Shown here: piece by piece, positions 1 through 8,475 of the stretch
Numbering within the stretch: position 1 is the first letter of the stretch
Layout: every line of letters begins with the position of its first letter
Assembly: GCA_029246125.1 (NCBI GenBank)
Contig: JAQWNZ010000010.1
Location: 1 to 41,825, forward strand
DNA: 41,825 nt
Direction of reading: 5' to 3'
DNA from: Flavobacteriaceae bacterium
GTDB lineage: Bacteria > Bacteroidota > Bacteroidia > Flavobacteriales > Flavobacteriaceae
Program-made: the position numbers and the translations under genes
The notes under the pieces: generated by a model
Seen by the model: only the letters and a program-made list of their open reading frames with translations
The model's database searches: none
What the model was told of the DNA's origin: nothing

Positions 1-299
1 GGAAGTGTACGTCCTGCAAAATCTAAATCTTGATTGGTTTTTAATTTGGTGGTCAAATTCGCACCCAAACGCCAATAGACCCCATAGGGAACCAAAGCAC
101 CATCTACAGAATCGCCGAAAATAAGTCGATCCTTTTTAAAAGGACGATAATAACGTACTGTAATTTCTTTATCGCCATCAATGTATTCCACTGAACTTGA
201 GGGGCTTTTGGGATTGAGATACAACGAATAAACAAAGAATAAGCCAGCAAAAACAAGTAAACTGACGAAAACACCAATAATAATTTTTAAAGCTTTCAT
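1..299 (-). CDS. DUF2911 domain protein, C-terminus cut by window edge
   Basis: The reading frame opens at an ATG at 299-297 and runs off the left edge, so only about 99 N-terminal residues are visible. Residues 4-26 form a hydrophobic segment (KIIIGVFVSLLVFAGLFFVY), which looks like a membrane anchor or uncleaved signal. About residues 60-80 contain GALVPYGVYWRLGAN, the hallmark of DUF2911, a Bacteroidota family usually exported and of unknown function. It is the last gene of the leftmost minus-strand run. The 158 bases between it and the M61 peptidase gene are AT-rich and show no exact TAnnTTTG box and no terminator. The family call is secure from the motif; no biochemical role can be given. 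Confidence 0.8.
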   Translation of the reverse strand, partial: MKALKIIIGVFVSLLVFAGLFFVYSLYLNPKSPSSSVEYIDGDKEITVRYYRPFKKDRLIFGDSVDGALVPYGVYWRLGANLTTKLKTNQDLDFAGRTL

Positions 300-457
300 A
301 ATAGAGTAGTTTTTATCGATGTCAATTTACAATAAAACCTTTATTTATTTGTATTTTACATAACATAAATTATAGTAAATAATTTATATATCTTAATGTA
401 AAGTACATAATAAAATAATTTGTACCTATCAAGTGAAAATATAAAACAGTTTAATTG

Positions 458-2353
458 CTATTTAAACATCCAAGAATTGCGTAGATTAATTATATTTACA
501 TCTGCTTTAGGGTCTTCTAATAGTCCTGTTTCAGGATATGTTGGGTTGCCTACTTTGCCAGTCAAATTAAGTGTTTCATCATTTCGTTTTACTGTCAATG
601 TAATTTCTTTATCTTCATCCCAGCCAAAACTTTTAGTAAGCATTTCATTAATTTTTTCTGAGTTTTCTTGATTAATTTCTGGGAATAGTTCTCCATTTAT
701 ACCTAAAAGGACATCACCAATTTGAAGACCAATTTTTTCAATGGACTGATTTAGCTGATTTACAATAAACTGGAGTTCCCCTGAAGGATTTGGCTGAGAA
801 CTAAAAAACAATTTAGTTCCCTCACTAAATATAATAGATCTTAACGGCATTTCAACTTCTCCATTAATCAATCCAACTTTTGTAAAATAGTAATTGTAAT
901 CTATCGGAGTTGTTCCAATTATATGATTATCAAAAAATTCGCCAACTTCTGCATATGTCATAGATATAATTTCTTCGATTAATTGGTCATCCTTGAAAGG
1001 TATATCCTTACCGTATTTTTTTGCTAAATTTTTCATTACCCAAAGAATCCCCTTAGATCCCCCACTCTTTTCACGAATCAAAATATCCAAGCACATATTG
1101 ATTAAAGTACCTTTTTGATACACATTGCCATAATTAGATTGATAGGGTTCATTAACAATACCTGCACTCATTTCTGTGAATGACATATTATCGTCATAGT
1201 TTTTAGCAAGATTTACTTTTTCAATAATTCGGTTGTAAAAATCAGAAGATTCGATTAGCCCTTGATTTATTTGAAATAAATTTGCAAAATATTCTGTTGT
1301 ACCCTCATACATCCAAAGATGTTTTGACATCAAAGGACGGTTATATTCAAAATTATGTATTTCCTCCGAATGAACATTAAGTGGAGTAAGAGTATGGAAA
1401 AACTCATGAGAAACGACATCAATTAAATTTTGTGTAATCTCTCCTGGACCCATTGCATCAGCAAAAACAACTGTTGTGGAAGTATGATGTTCTAAAGCAC
1501 CCATCATCCCTCCAAAGTATTTAAGAGCATCCATATCCATCAAATGCAAAAGGATATCGTAACTAGAGGTATCATTAGCATCGCCTAGAAATGCTTTTTG
1601 AGCTTTCATCATTTTTTCAATTGCAGGTTGGTATGCTTTAGCTTGGTGAGTATCTGTTGGGGAATAAATTGCAAGACCTACCTTAATTTCATCTAAATCA
1701 AAAGAAATCGCATTTGGTTTACTATATAGTATGGGATTATCAATAATGTGAAAATAACGTTTCGCATCAAATACATCTAAACTATCACTTTTTGAAATAA
1801 CAGACAGGGAAGTAAATGCTTCAAGGTTTTTTGGGGAATTTATACTCAATTTATATGCATTTTCCTTTCTTCCTTCAAAATAACCAATCATAGAATGAAG
1901 ATTTAAAAGGTAAATTCTACCCTCCTGAAAATCCGTTCCTCCCATAGGATAAATTTCATTTCCATTTGGTCCGTCGAAAGTGTCATTAGCCAAATAAGTA
2001 ATTTTAGCTAATCTATTTGCACCTAAAATTTCCCAACTGTTTTCATCAATTGATATAAGCTTTAAGAGATTTCCTTTTTTATCAAATGCTTGTATGTTTT
2101 CTATAAAACGTCCAAAATTTGAATATTCATAAGTTCCAGGTACAATTTGTGGTATGTAAAATATTGTTGACTTTTCAGTAATAGGTGGCGGAATTATAGT
2201 TATTTGGACCTTATCATCCTTTATACTATTTAAGTTAATATTAGCATGGATAGTTTTAGAAATAGACAGATTAGAATTCCTAAGTGAGGCACAACTTATA
2301 AATAAAATTAATGCTGAGAAGTTTAAAATGAATTTAAATAAAATGGATTTCAT
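458..2353 (-). CDS. M61-family (glycyl aminopeptidase-like) lipoprotein with PDZ domain
   Basis: A 631-residue secreted zinc metallopeptidase. The first 20 residues are a signal peptide ending in a lipobox (LFISC, Cys21), so it is probably a lipoprotein anchored in the envelope. Residues 316-320 are the zinc motif HEFFH, and Glu350 in WMYEGTTEYF is the likely third zinc ligand. GGMMGALEHHTST at about 281-293 matches the substrate-binding loop typical of M61. A PDZ-like segment (IEKIGLQIGDVLLGINGE) lies near the C-terminus, as is usual for M61. The length is normal for the family. The start lies 10 bases past the DUF2461 stop, so the two may be co-transcribed. The peptide substrate is unknown; glycyl or alanyl N-terminal specificity is only inferred from the family. 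Confidence 0.88.
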   Translation of the reverse strand: MKSILFKFILNFSALILFISCASLRNSNLSISKTIHANINLNSIKDDKVQITIIPPPITEKSTIFYIPQIVPGTYEYSNFGRFIENIQAFDKKGNLLKLISIDENSWEILGANRLAKITYLANDTFDGPNGNEIYPMGGTDFQEGRIYLLNLHSMIGYFEGRKENAYKLSINSPKNLEAFTSLSVISKSDSLDVFDAKRYFHIIDNPILYSKPNAISFDLDEIKVGLAIYSPTDTHQAKAYQPAIEKMMKAQKAFLGDANDTSSYDILLHLMDMDALKYFGGMMGALEHHTSTTVVFADAMGPGEITQNLIDVVSHEFFHTLTPLNVHSEEIHNFEYNRPLMSKHLWMYEGTTEYFANLFQINQGLIESSDFYNRIIEKVNLAKNYDDNMSFTEMSAGIVNEPYQSNYGNVYQKGTLINMCLDILIREKSGGSKGILWVMKNLAKKYGKDIPFKDDQLIEEIISMTYAEVGEFFDNHIIGTTPIDYNYYFTKVGLINGEVEMPLRSIIFSEGTKLFFSSQPNPSGELQFIVNQLNQSIEKIGLQIGDVLLGINGELFPEINQENSEKINEMLTKSFGWDEDKEITLTVKRNDETLNLTGKVGNPTYPETGLLEDPKADVNIINLRNSWMFK

Positions 2354-2363
2354 AAATTAAAAA

Positions 2364-3047
2364 TTAAAGGAGTGAAACTCCATTTAAATCAGTAGTTAAT
2401 ATGCTAGTCATGTGATCGAAAAAAGGGCGTATAGCTTTAAAGTGAGTAATTATTTGTCCACTAAAATTTCTGGCTAAAACGTCTTGATCCGAAAATTTCT
2501 TAATAAATAAAAATTGTTTTTTTCGAATCATATCAATATCAGGATGTTCTTTTGAAAAACCTTTGGGAGCCGTTTTCACCTCCTCTCCCTGGAGATTTCC
2601 CCAGTGAAATTTAAACTCATCTTTATTGATAATTTCTCTAAATTCTTTTGCATCGACTTCCATTTCTTTGCGAATTCTATATAAATCGTCTTTATCTGGG
2701 TTCCAAAAACCGGTTGCAATAAAAGAGTTTCCTGGAGAAATATGTATGTAATAGCCACCTCTTAGATCAGGTTTTTTTCGATGAAAAGAAATACCAAAGT
2801 GAGTTTTAAAAGGAGTTTTATTTCTAGAGAATCGAACATCGCGGTAGATTCTAAAAATCTTAGCATGTTCAATTTCATCTGTTTCGTTTAGATTATTTTT
2901 GATTTCTTCTACGTATTGTTTTATTTCTAGCTCAAGAGATTTGAAACGCTTTTTTTGTGGCTCAAACCACTCACGAGTATTATTTTCTGACAACTCTTTG
3001 TAGAAAGTTATAACATCAGGGTTAATTTTACTCATATAAACATTCAT
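2364..3047 (-). CDS. DUF2461 (TIGR02453-type) protein
   Basis: A 227-residue soluble protein. The N-terminal pattern FYKELSENNTREWFEPQKKRF and the later RIYRDVRFSRNKTPFKTH and GYYIHISP segments are characteristic of the DUF2461/TIGR02453 family, whose function is unknown. Two starts are possible: ATG at 3047, or ATG at 3035 (giving MSKINPDV). The first AUG lies inside a perfect 6-bp hairpin (3041-3056), so the second may be used. A TAAATTTG promoter box lies at 3068-3061 within an 8-bp inverted repeat. The upstream gene on this strand is hisIE, whose stop is 46 bases away, so this gene could be read from its own promoter or from the his operon. A small GGAGT/ACTCC hairpin at its 3' end (2369-2381) with a T-rich tail may weaken read-through into the peptidase gene. 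Confidence 0.85.
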   Translation of the reverse strand: MNVYMSKINPDVITFYKELSENNTREWFEPQKKRFKSLELEIKQYVEEIKNNLNETDEIEHAKIFRIYRDVRFSRNKTPFKTHFGISFHRKKPDLRGGYYIHISPGNSFIATGFWNPDKDDLYRIRKEMEVDAKEFREIINKDEFKFHWGNLQGEEVKTAPKGFSKEHPDIDMIRKKQFLFIKKFSDQDVLARNFSGQIITHFKAIRPFFDHMTSILTTDLNGVSLL

Positions 3048-3056
3048 TTTTGAATG
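3041..3056 (-). repeat. 6-bp inverted repeat covering the first AUG of the DUF2461 gene
   Basis: CATTCA and TGAATG are perfect complements separated by four bases. On the minus-strand RNA they form a stem with an AAAA loop that contains the AUG at 3047-3045. The predicted transcription start (5 bases past the promoter box) is base 3056, so the hairpin would be the first structure of the mRNA. It may hide the upstream AUG. Confidence 0.5.
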
Positions 3057-3082
3057 GTCACAAATTTACATTTTTTTGTGAC
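3057..3082. repeat. 8-bp perfect inverted repeat, operator-like
   Basis: GTCACAAA (3057-3064) and TTTGTGAC (3075-3082) are perfect complements around a 10-base spacer. The repeat begins 11 bases after the hisIE stop and contains the predicted -7 promoter box of the DUF2461 gene. No U-tract follows on the minus strand, so it does not look like a normal intrinsic terminator. It could be a protein-binding operator or an RNA 3'-end stem for the his transcript. Confidence 0.55.
3061..3068 (-). promoter_or_regulatory. TAnnTTTG promoter box (TAAATTTG) for the DUF2461 gene
   Basis: Exact match to the Bacteroidota -7 element. Using the spacing seen at the SRP RNA, transcription would start near 3056, 9 bases before the first ATG and 21 before the second. 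No convincing -33 element is visible. Confidence 0.5.
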
Positions 3083-3093
3083 ATTAAATAAAG

Positions 3094-3690
3094 CTAACTT
3101 TTCCTTAAACTAAGAATTTCAGTTACATCTTTGAGTTTAAATCCTTTTGCCTGAAGTAATATTAGATAGTGAAATAAAAGATCCGCACTTTCTTCTAAAA
3201 ATAGATAATCTTTATTGTCCTTAGCTTCAATTACAGTTTCTACTGCTTCCTCCCCTACTTTTTGAGCAATTTTATTTATTCCCTTCCGAAAAAGTGAAGC
3301 GACGTAACTATCATCAGCATTTGCAGTTTTTCGTTTTTCAATAATTTCCTCTAACTCATTTAAAAAAGTCAATGGATTTTTATTATCATCTCCCCAACAA
3401 GTCTCTGTACCAGTATGGCATGTTGGTCCTTCAGGTTGAGCAAATATTAATAGGCAGTCTTTATCACAATCTAAATGAATAGATTTGAGATTTAAAAAAT
3501 TACCACTTTCTTCTCCTTTAGTCCATAATCGTTGTTTTGAACGACTATAAAAAGTAACTTTGCGAAGCTTTTGAGTTATTTCAAAAGCCTCTGAATTCAT
3601 ATAGCCCAACATCAATACTTTTTGAGTTGTAGCATCTTGAATAATTGCAGGTATCAGTTGGTCGGATGTTTTTGAAAAGTTTGGTTTCAT
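3094..3690 (-). CDS. hisIE: HisIE: phosphoribosyl-AMP cyclohydrolase / phosphoribosyl-ATP pyrophosphatase
   Basis: Catalyses the second and third steps of histidine synthesis. I chose the ATG at 3690 (198 residues, MKPNFSK); the frame also extends to a TTG at 3714, which would add eight residues. Numbered from that TTG, the HisI half holds the metal-binding acidic cluster D82-C-D-K-D86 and the zinc cysteines C87, C99 (GPTCHTG) and C106. The HisE half, from about residue 118, has the nucleotide pyrophosphohydrolase signature KVGEEAVETVIEAK (152-165) and EESADLLFHYLILL. It is the last gene of the his operon, 35 bases after hisF. Both domains appear complete. Confidence 0.95.
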   Translation of the reverse strand: MKPNFSKTSDQLIPAIIQDATTQKVLMLGYMNSEAFEITQKLRKVTFYSRSKQRLWTKGEESGNFLNLKSIHLDCDKDCLLIFAQPEGPTCHTGTETCWGDDNKNPLTFLNELEEIIEKRKTANADDSYVASLFRKGINKIAQKVGEEAVETVIEAKDNKDYLFLEESADLLFHYLILLQAKGFKLKDVTEILSLRKS

Positions 3691-3725
3691 TATTTTGAAT
3701 TTTTTAGAAAGCAAATGAAGATTTA

Positions 3726-4487
3726 TTATTTGTCTATTCTTACAATAACTCGTTCTTCTTTCAATTTGTTTTTAAGTTCAGGTATCGAAATTTCTCCAAA
3801 ATGGAATACACTTGCTGCTAATGCAGCATCTGCTTTTCCCTCTATAAATGTATTAATAAAATGGGTGATCTTCCCCGCACCTCCAGAAGCGATGATAGGT
3901 AAATTAATATTCTCAGACAAACGTGCAAGAGCTTCATTGGCATATCCTTCTTTAGTTCCGTCATGATCCATAGAGGTAAAAAGAATTTCTCCTGCTCCAC
4001 GTAATTGGGCCTCCTTGGCCCAGTCAAATAAGTCTAATTCTGTGGGAACCTTACCACCTACTAAATGAACCTTCCATCGTCCTTCCTTTTGTTTGGCATC
4101 TATAGCAACTACAATACATTGTGAACCAAATTTATCGGAAAGTTTATTAATCAAGTCTGGATTTTTAACTGCTGCTGAATTGATTGAAACTTTATCTGCT
4201 CCGTTTTTAAGTAAAATCTCAACATCTGCAATTGAACTTATTCCTCCCCCGACGGTGAAAGGGATATCTATTGCTGCTGCAACCCTTAATACTAAATCTG
4301 CTAAGGTCTTACGTTTTTGTTCGGTAGCAGAGATGTCTAAAAAAACAAGTTCGTCGGCTTCTTCCATAGCATATTTAGCAGCTAATTCAACTGGATCTCC
4401 TGCATCACGAAGACCTATAAAATTGATTCCTTTGACAGTTCTTCCATCTTTAATATCCAAACATGGAATAATTCTTTTTGTCAACAT
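3726..4487 (-). CDS. hisF: HisF: imidazole glycerol phosphate synthase cyclase subunit
   Basis: A 253-residue TIM barrel that works with HisH: it takes ammonia from HisH and converts PRFAR to imidazole glycerol phosphate and [25 protein letters not shown] carries catalytic Asp11, and VVAIDAK carries the second Asp near residue 130. The phosphate-binding loops VGGGI and ASGGAG are present. Full length. It lies 4 bases after the DinB-like gene rather than directly after hisA, which is the unusual feature of this operon. Confidence 0.97.
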   Translation of the reverse strand: MLTKRIIPCLDIKDGRTVKGINFIGLRDAGDPVELAAKYAMEEADELVFLDISATEQKRKTLADLVLRVAAAIDIPFTVGGGISSIADVEILLKNGADKVSINSAAVKNPDLINKLSDKFGSQCIVVAIDAKQKEGRWKVHLVGGKVPTELDLFDWAKEAQLRGAGEILFTSMDHDGTKEGYANEALARLSENINLPIIASGGAGKITHFINTFIEGKADAALAASVFHFGEISIPELKNKLKEERVIVRIDK

Positions 4488-4491
4488 TAGT

Positions 4492-4998
4492 TTAATTATT
4501 TTTAGTTAAATCAATACCCTTGTAAAATCCTAAATCTTTTTGCGTCAAAAACTTAACCCAAAATGCAATTTGCCCTACATGATACGAAAAATGCTCAACT
4601 GCATGTAATACTACCCCAACTCCACTATATGAAAAAGCTTGAACTTTTCTTATTTTTAAATACTCTTTTTCAGATGTTTTATTTATAATAAGTATGGAAG
4701 CATTAATTGTTTCTTCTAAACGCGTTATTAGCTCATTTTTCTTAAGTTTTGATCTGGTTTTAAATTCTAAATCTCGTTTTCTTAAATCCATTTGATTTCC
4801 TAAGGATGAAATGATGTATTGCCGCATATTTCCACAACTATGTAAAATTTGGTTTTCTAAAGACATTCCATTCTCAGTTGGAAGTTGCCAAAGCCGATTT
4901 TCATCAATAAATTCCATAGCTTGGACAACCATTCTTAAACCTTCTTTCAATCTGAAAACACTATGACTTTTAAATTCATTTAAAATTTCTGTTTCCAT
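4492..4998 (-). CDS. DinB-like four-helix-bundle protein inside the his operon
   Basis: A 168-residue, mostly helical protein. His53 (ILHSCGN), His132, His136 and His140 ([16 protein letters not shown]) fit the histidine metal-site pattern of the DinB/DUF1572 superfamily, and the HxxGQI ending is typical. Family members are usually metal-dependent enzymes or thiol S-transferases; the reaction here is unknown. Its ATG overlaps the hisA stop in a TAATG junction and hisF starts 4 bases after its stop, so it must be translated with the his genes. It is on the same strand and has no visible promoter of its own. A metabolite-damage or thiol role linked to histidine synthesis would be speculation. 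Confidence 0.8.
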   Translation of the reverse strand: METEILNEFKSHSVFRLKEGLRMVVQAMEFIDENRLWQLPTENGMSLENQILHSCGNMRQYIISSLGNQMDLRKRDLEFKTRSKLKKNELITRLEETINASILIINKTSEKEYLKIRKVQAFSYSGVGVVLHAVEHFSYHVGQIAFWVKFLTQKDLGFYKGIDLTKNN

Positions 4999-5717
4999 TA
5001 GCCTAAGATAAACTTCTCCAATTGTTTGAGTGATATTCGATTTTCATAAATCGCCTTTCCTATTATTATTCCTTCACATCCCAACTCTTGTAATTTTGGA
5101 AGCTCTTCAAATTTTGATATTCCTCCAGAGGCAATCAGTTTCACTTCAGTTTCAGCAAGAATATTTTTGTACAATTCAAAAGCTGGCCCCTCCAACGTAC
5201 CATCTTTACTAATATCAGTACAAATGACATATTCAATTCCATTAGATTGATAATGTTTGACAAATTCAAAAAGCGTTTGATCTGATGTCTCTATCCATCC
5301 ATTGGTTGCTATGTGGATTCCTTTTACATCTGCTCCTAAAATGATTTTTTCAGCTCCATAAGTTTTAATCCAGGAAATAAAAATTTCTGGAGATTTAACA
5401 GCAATACTTCCTCCTGTAATTTGCGAAGCTCCACTTTCGAATGCAATATTGAGATCACTATCCGATTTTAATCCTCCACCAAAGTCAATTTGCAAAGAGG
5501 TTTTCAATGCAAGGGTCTCCAAGACTTTATAGTTTACAATATGTTTTGATTTTGCTCCATCTAGATCAACTAAATGTAAATGTTGAATACCATGATCCTC
5601 AAAAGCCTTAGCAACTTCAAGTGGAGATTCATTATAAATTTTTTTTGTATTGTAATCTCCTTTTGATAGGCGAACACATTTTCCGTCAATTATGTCTATT
5701 GCAGGAAGTATTCTCAT
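4998..5717 (-). CDS. hisA: HisA: ProFAR isomerase
   Basis: A 239-residue TIM barrel that isomerises ProFAR to PRFAR, the Amadori step of histidine synthesis. [22 protein letters not shown] carries catalytic Asp8, and ILGADVKG supplies the second catalytic Asp near residue 130. [10 protein letters not shown] and [11 protein letters not shown] are the phosphate-binding repeats. Full length. It starts 2 bases after hisH and its stop overlaps the next start codon (TAATG), so it is tightly coupled on both sides. TrpF-like dual activity is not expected because trp genes are not nearby, but the sequence alone cannot rule it out. Confidence 0.96.
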   Translation of the reverse strand: MRILPAIDIIDGKCVRLSKGDYNTKKIYNESPLEVAKAFEDHGIQHLHLVDLDGAKSKHIVNYKVLETLALKTSLQIDFGGGLKSDSDLNIAFESGASQITGGSIAVKSPEIFISWIKTYGAEKIILGADVKGIHIATNGWIETSDQTLFEFVKHYQSNGIEYVICTDISKDGTLEGPAFELYKNILAETEVKLIASGGISKFEELPKLQELGCEGIIIGKAIYENRISLKQLEKFILG

Positions 5718-5719
5718 AT

Positions 5720-6298
5720 CTAGAGTTTTAAAAAGTTATTTAAAAGCAATTGTCCTTTTGTACTGCTCTTTTCAGGGTGAAACTGTACACCATAAAAATT
5801 ATCTTTTTGCAAGGCAACACTGTAGACTCCATTATAATTGCTGATTGCCATAGTTTCTTTTAGTTCAGGAACAAAATAGGAGTGTACTAAATACATATAA
5901 GCTCCAGCTTCAATTCCATCAAAAAGCGGTCCATTTAATCTATGAATACTGTTCCATCCCATTTGTGGAACCTTAACTTCATTTGTAAATCGTTTAACAG
6001 TACCTTCAATGATTCCAAGACCCTCAATATTACCTTCCTCAGTGAACTCACAGAGTAATTGCATTCCCAAGCAAATTCCCAATACGGGCTGTTTTAAGTT
6101 GAGTATTAACTTATCGAGTCTCTGTTGTTTTAATTTCTCCATTGCACTTTTTGCTGCTCCTTGACCAGGAAAAATAACTTTATCAGCATTTAAAATTATA
6201 TTCAAATCTGAGGTTAAAACACTCTTAACTCCTAATCTATCCAATGCAAATTGCAAGCTTTTTGTGTTTCCAGCACCGTAATCTATAATGGCTATCAT
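5720..6298 (-). CDS. hisH: HisH: glutamine amidotransferase subunit of IGP synthase
   Basis: A 192-residue class I glutaminase that feeds ammonia to HisF. The catalytic triad is visible: Cys76 in GICLGMQLL, and His174 and Glu176 in [18 protein letters not shown] at the N-terminus and the PQMGWN segment are typical of HisH. Its start directly abuts the hisB stop (no spacer) and hisA follows after 2 bases. Full length with no anomalies. Confidence 0.97.
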   Translation of the reverse strand: MIAIIDYGAGNTKSLQFALDRLGVKSVLTSDLNIILNADKVIFPGQGAAKSAMEKLKQQRLDKLILNLKQPVLGICLGMQLLCEFTEEGNIEGLGIIEGTVKRFTNEVKVPQMGWNSIHRLNGPLFDGIEAGAYMYLVHSYFVPELKETMAISNYNGVYSVALQKDNFYGVQFHPEKSSTKGQLLLNNFLKL

Positions 6299-7426
6299 TT
6301 AAAAAGCTCCTTTAGTTGAAGGTAAAATCATTTTATCGGGATCACGTTTTATTGCCATTTTAATTGCTTTAGCAAAAGCTTTAAAAATAGCTTCAATCTT
6401 GTGATGTTCATTATTACCCTCTGCTTTAATATTGATATTCGCTTTGGCTCCATCAGAGAACGATTTAAAAAAATGAATAAACATTTCAGTTGGCATTTTA
6501 CCAATTTTCTCTCTTTTAAACGCCGCTTTCCAGACCAGCCAATTACGGCCTCCAAAATCAATAGCTACCTGAGCTAAACAATCGTCCATGGGTAAGCAAA
6601 ACCCATATCGCTCCATCCCCAATTTATTACCTAAGGCTTTGGAAAATGCCTCACCTAAAACAATAGCAGTGTCTTCAATAGTATGATGCTCATCAACTTC
6701 CAAATCACCTACAACAGTAAGTTTGATGTCTATTCCTCCGTGACGTGCTAATTGATCAATCATATGATTAAAAAATGGAATACCGGTATTGATATTGCTT
6801 TTACCAATACCATCTAAATTGAGTTGTAACCTAATATGCGTTTCATTTGTCTTTCTTTCATAAAAAACTTCACGCTGTTTTAGTTTTAAAAAGTTGTAAA
6901 TAGCTTTCCAAGAAGTTGTATTAAGTGCAATTGGAAAATCTGCTTCCTTATTAGTTTCTTCCTTTCCCAAGTTTGGATCATTGGCTATAAAAATTCCTTG
7001 GCTACCTAAATTTTTTGCCAATTCCATATCGGTAAGTCGGTCACCGATTACAAATGAGTTTTTCAAATCATAGGACGTCGAATCTAGAAAACCAGTAAGC
7101 ATACCAATCCTTGGTTTACGTGTTGGCGTATTGTCTTTTGGAAAACTTTTATCAATAAATACATCTCTAAAAATCACTCCTTCATTTTCAAAAGTTTTAA
7201 TTAAAAATTTATGAACTGGCCAAAACGTTTCTTCAGGAAACGATTCTGTTCCTAGACCGTCCTGATTTGTGATCATAACCAGTTCATAATCCAACTCATC
7301 AGCTATTTTACTGAGAAATGTAAAAACCTCTGGATAAAATATCAACTTATCAAAGGTATCCAATTGATAACCTTCTGGCTCTAATGCCAAGGTTCCGTCT
7401 CGATCTATAAATAATATTTTCTGCAT
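6299..7426 (-). CDS. hisB: HisB: histidinol-phosphatase / imidazoleglycerol-phosphate dehydratase
   Basis: A 375-residue bifunctional enzyme for steps six and eight of the pathway. The N-terminal HAD phosphatase (about 1-180) has Asp8 and Asp10 in IDRDGTL, TNQDG, and [13 protein letters not shown]. The dehydratase half (about 190-375) has [22 protein letters not shown] and [12 protein letters not shown], which supply the manganese ligands and catalytic acids. In the HAD half, the region corresponding to the Cys/His zinc loop of the E. coli enzyme reads [15 protein letters not shown] and contains no cysteine or histidine. That structural zinc therefore seems absent, probably a lineage trait. 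It abuts hisH and lies 5 bases after hisC. Confidence 0.96.
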   Translation of the reverse strand: MQKILFIDRDGTLALEPEGYQLDTFDKLIFYPEVFTFLSKIADELDYELVMITNQDGLGTESFPEETFWPVHKFLIKTFENEGVIFRDVFIDKSFPKDNTPTRKPRIGMLTGFLDSTSYDLKNSFVIGDRLTDMELAKNLGSQGIFIANDPNLGKEETNKEADFPIALNTTSWKAIYNFLKLKQREVFYERKTNETHIRLQLNLDGIGKSNINTGIPFFNHMIDQLARHGGIDIKLTVVGDLEVDEHHTIEDTAIVLGEAFSKALGNKLGMERYGFCLPMDDCLAQVAIDFGGRNWLVWKAAFKREKIGKMPTEMFIHFFKSFSDGAKANINIKAEGNNEHHKIEAIFKAFAKAIKMAIKRDPDKMILPSTKGAF

Positions 7427-7431
7427 AATAA

Positions 7432-8475
7432 CTAACTTAAACTTTGTAGGACTTCAATTAAGCGATTGTTTTCTTCAGGAAGTCCAACTGATATTCTCAA
7501 GGTATTTTCACAATTTAGATTTTTAGAGGGATTTCGTACAACGATTCCATTTTCTAAAAGTTGATCATAACGAAGATTACTGTTGTCCAGACGTACCATT
7601 AAAAAATTAGCGTCTGAAGGAAAACACTTTTTAATAAATGAGATTTCTGTAAAGGCCTCCTCTAACCTTTTGCGTTCTTTTAACAACAAATCTACTTGCG
7701 TATTTACCCCGTCTTGTTCCTTTAATCGTTTTAAAGCAAAATTAATGGTTAGTGAATTAATGTTGTAAGGGGCTTTTATTCGATTAAAAAAGTTGATGAA
7801 ATCTCTGTGAGCAAATGCCATACCTAATCGAGCTCCAGCCATCCCCTGAGCCTTAGAAAATGTTTGACAAACCATCAAATTAGGATATTTTAACAACCAG
7901 GGAATAACCGACGAATTAGAACTAAATTCAGCATAAGCTTCGTCTACAACTACTATGCCAGGAAACCTCTGTATCAGTAGTTCTATAGCTTCCAAATTAA
8001 AATTATTTCCAGTGGGGTTATTTGGAGTTGGAATAAAGATAATTTTCGAATTTTCATCTGCAGTTTTGAGAATGGAGTCAACATCAAGTTGAAAAGATTT
8101 TGTCAGAGGAACTTCTTTAATTCTGACACCATAAGTTTTTGCCGAAACTTTATACATACCAAAAGTAGGAGGCAGAATCATAATCGAGTCTCTTCCTGGC
8201 TCACAACACCCCATGATAACGTTTGAAATAAACTCATCACTACCGTTACATAAATAAATTTGATTTTCGTCTACTCCTCTCCATTGGGCAATCTCTTTCT
8301 TAAGTTCCCTTTGCATAGGATCTGGATACCGATTCACATCACTCTCAAAAGGATTTTCATTAGCATCCATAAGTATCATAGACCTTCCTTCGGCTTCAAA
8401 TTCTTCACGAGCAGATTGGTAGGGTATTAAGGACAGCAAATGGGATCTGATATATTTTTTATAATCAAATTTCAT
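7432..8475 (-). CDS. hisC: HisC: histidinol-phosphate aminotransferase
   Basis: A 347-residue PLP-dependent class I/II aminotransferase that converts imidazole acetol phosphate to histidinol phosphate with glutamate as amino donor. Lys208 in [14 protein letters not shown] is the PLP Schiff-base lysine. DANENPF near the N-terminus, PTPNNPTGN (about 149-157) and VVDEAYAEF are typical of HisC. Its first 11 bases overlap the end of hisD, so the two are translationally coupled. The length is normal for the family. Confidence 0.96.
   Translation of the reverse strand: MKFDYKKYIRSHLLSLIPYQSAREEFEAEGRSMILMDANENPFESDVNRYPDPMQRELKKEIAQWRGVDENQIYLCNGSDEFISNVIMGCCEPGRDSIMILPPTFGMYKVSAKTYGVRIKEVPLTKSFQLDVDSILKTADENSKIIFIPTPNNPTGNNFNLEAIELLIQRFPGIVVVDEAYAEFSSNSSVIPWLLKYPNLMVCQTFSKAQGMAGARLGMAFAHRDFINFFNRIKAPYNINSLTINFALKRLKEQDGVNTQVDLLLKERKRLEEAFTEISFIKKCFPSDANFLMVRLDNSNLRYDQLLENGIVVRNPSKNLNCENTLRISVGLPEENNRLIEVLQSLS

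Noticed and set aside
300-457. Gap between DUF2911 and the peptidase gene as a site for a small RNA or tRNA
   Set aside because: No cloverleaf, strong hairpin or exact promoter box is visible; plain AT-rich spacer.
3691-3714. Extension of hisIE to a TTG at 3714
   Set aside because: The ATG at 3690 gives a normal HisI start; the extra eight residues carry no family similarity.
4093-4509. 138-codon open frame on the plus strand antisense to hisF
   Set aside because: It lies wholly within a certain gene, has low-complexity composition and no recognisable domain.
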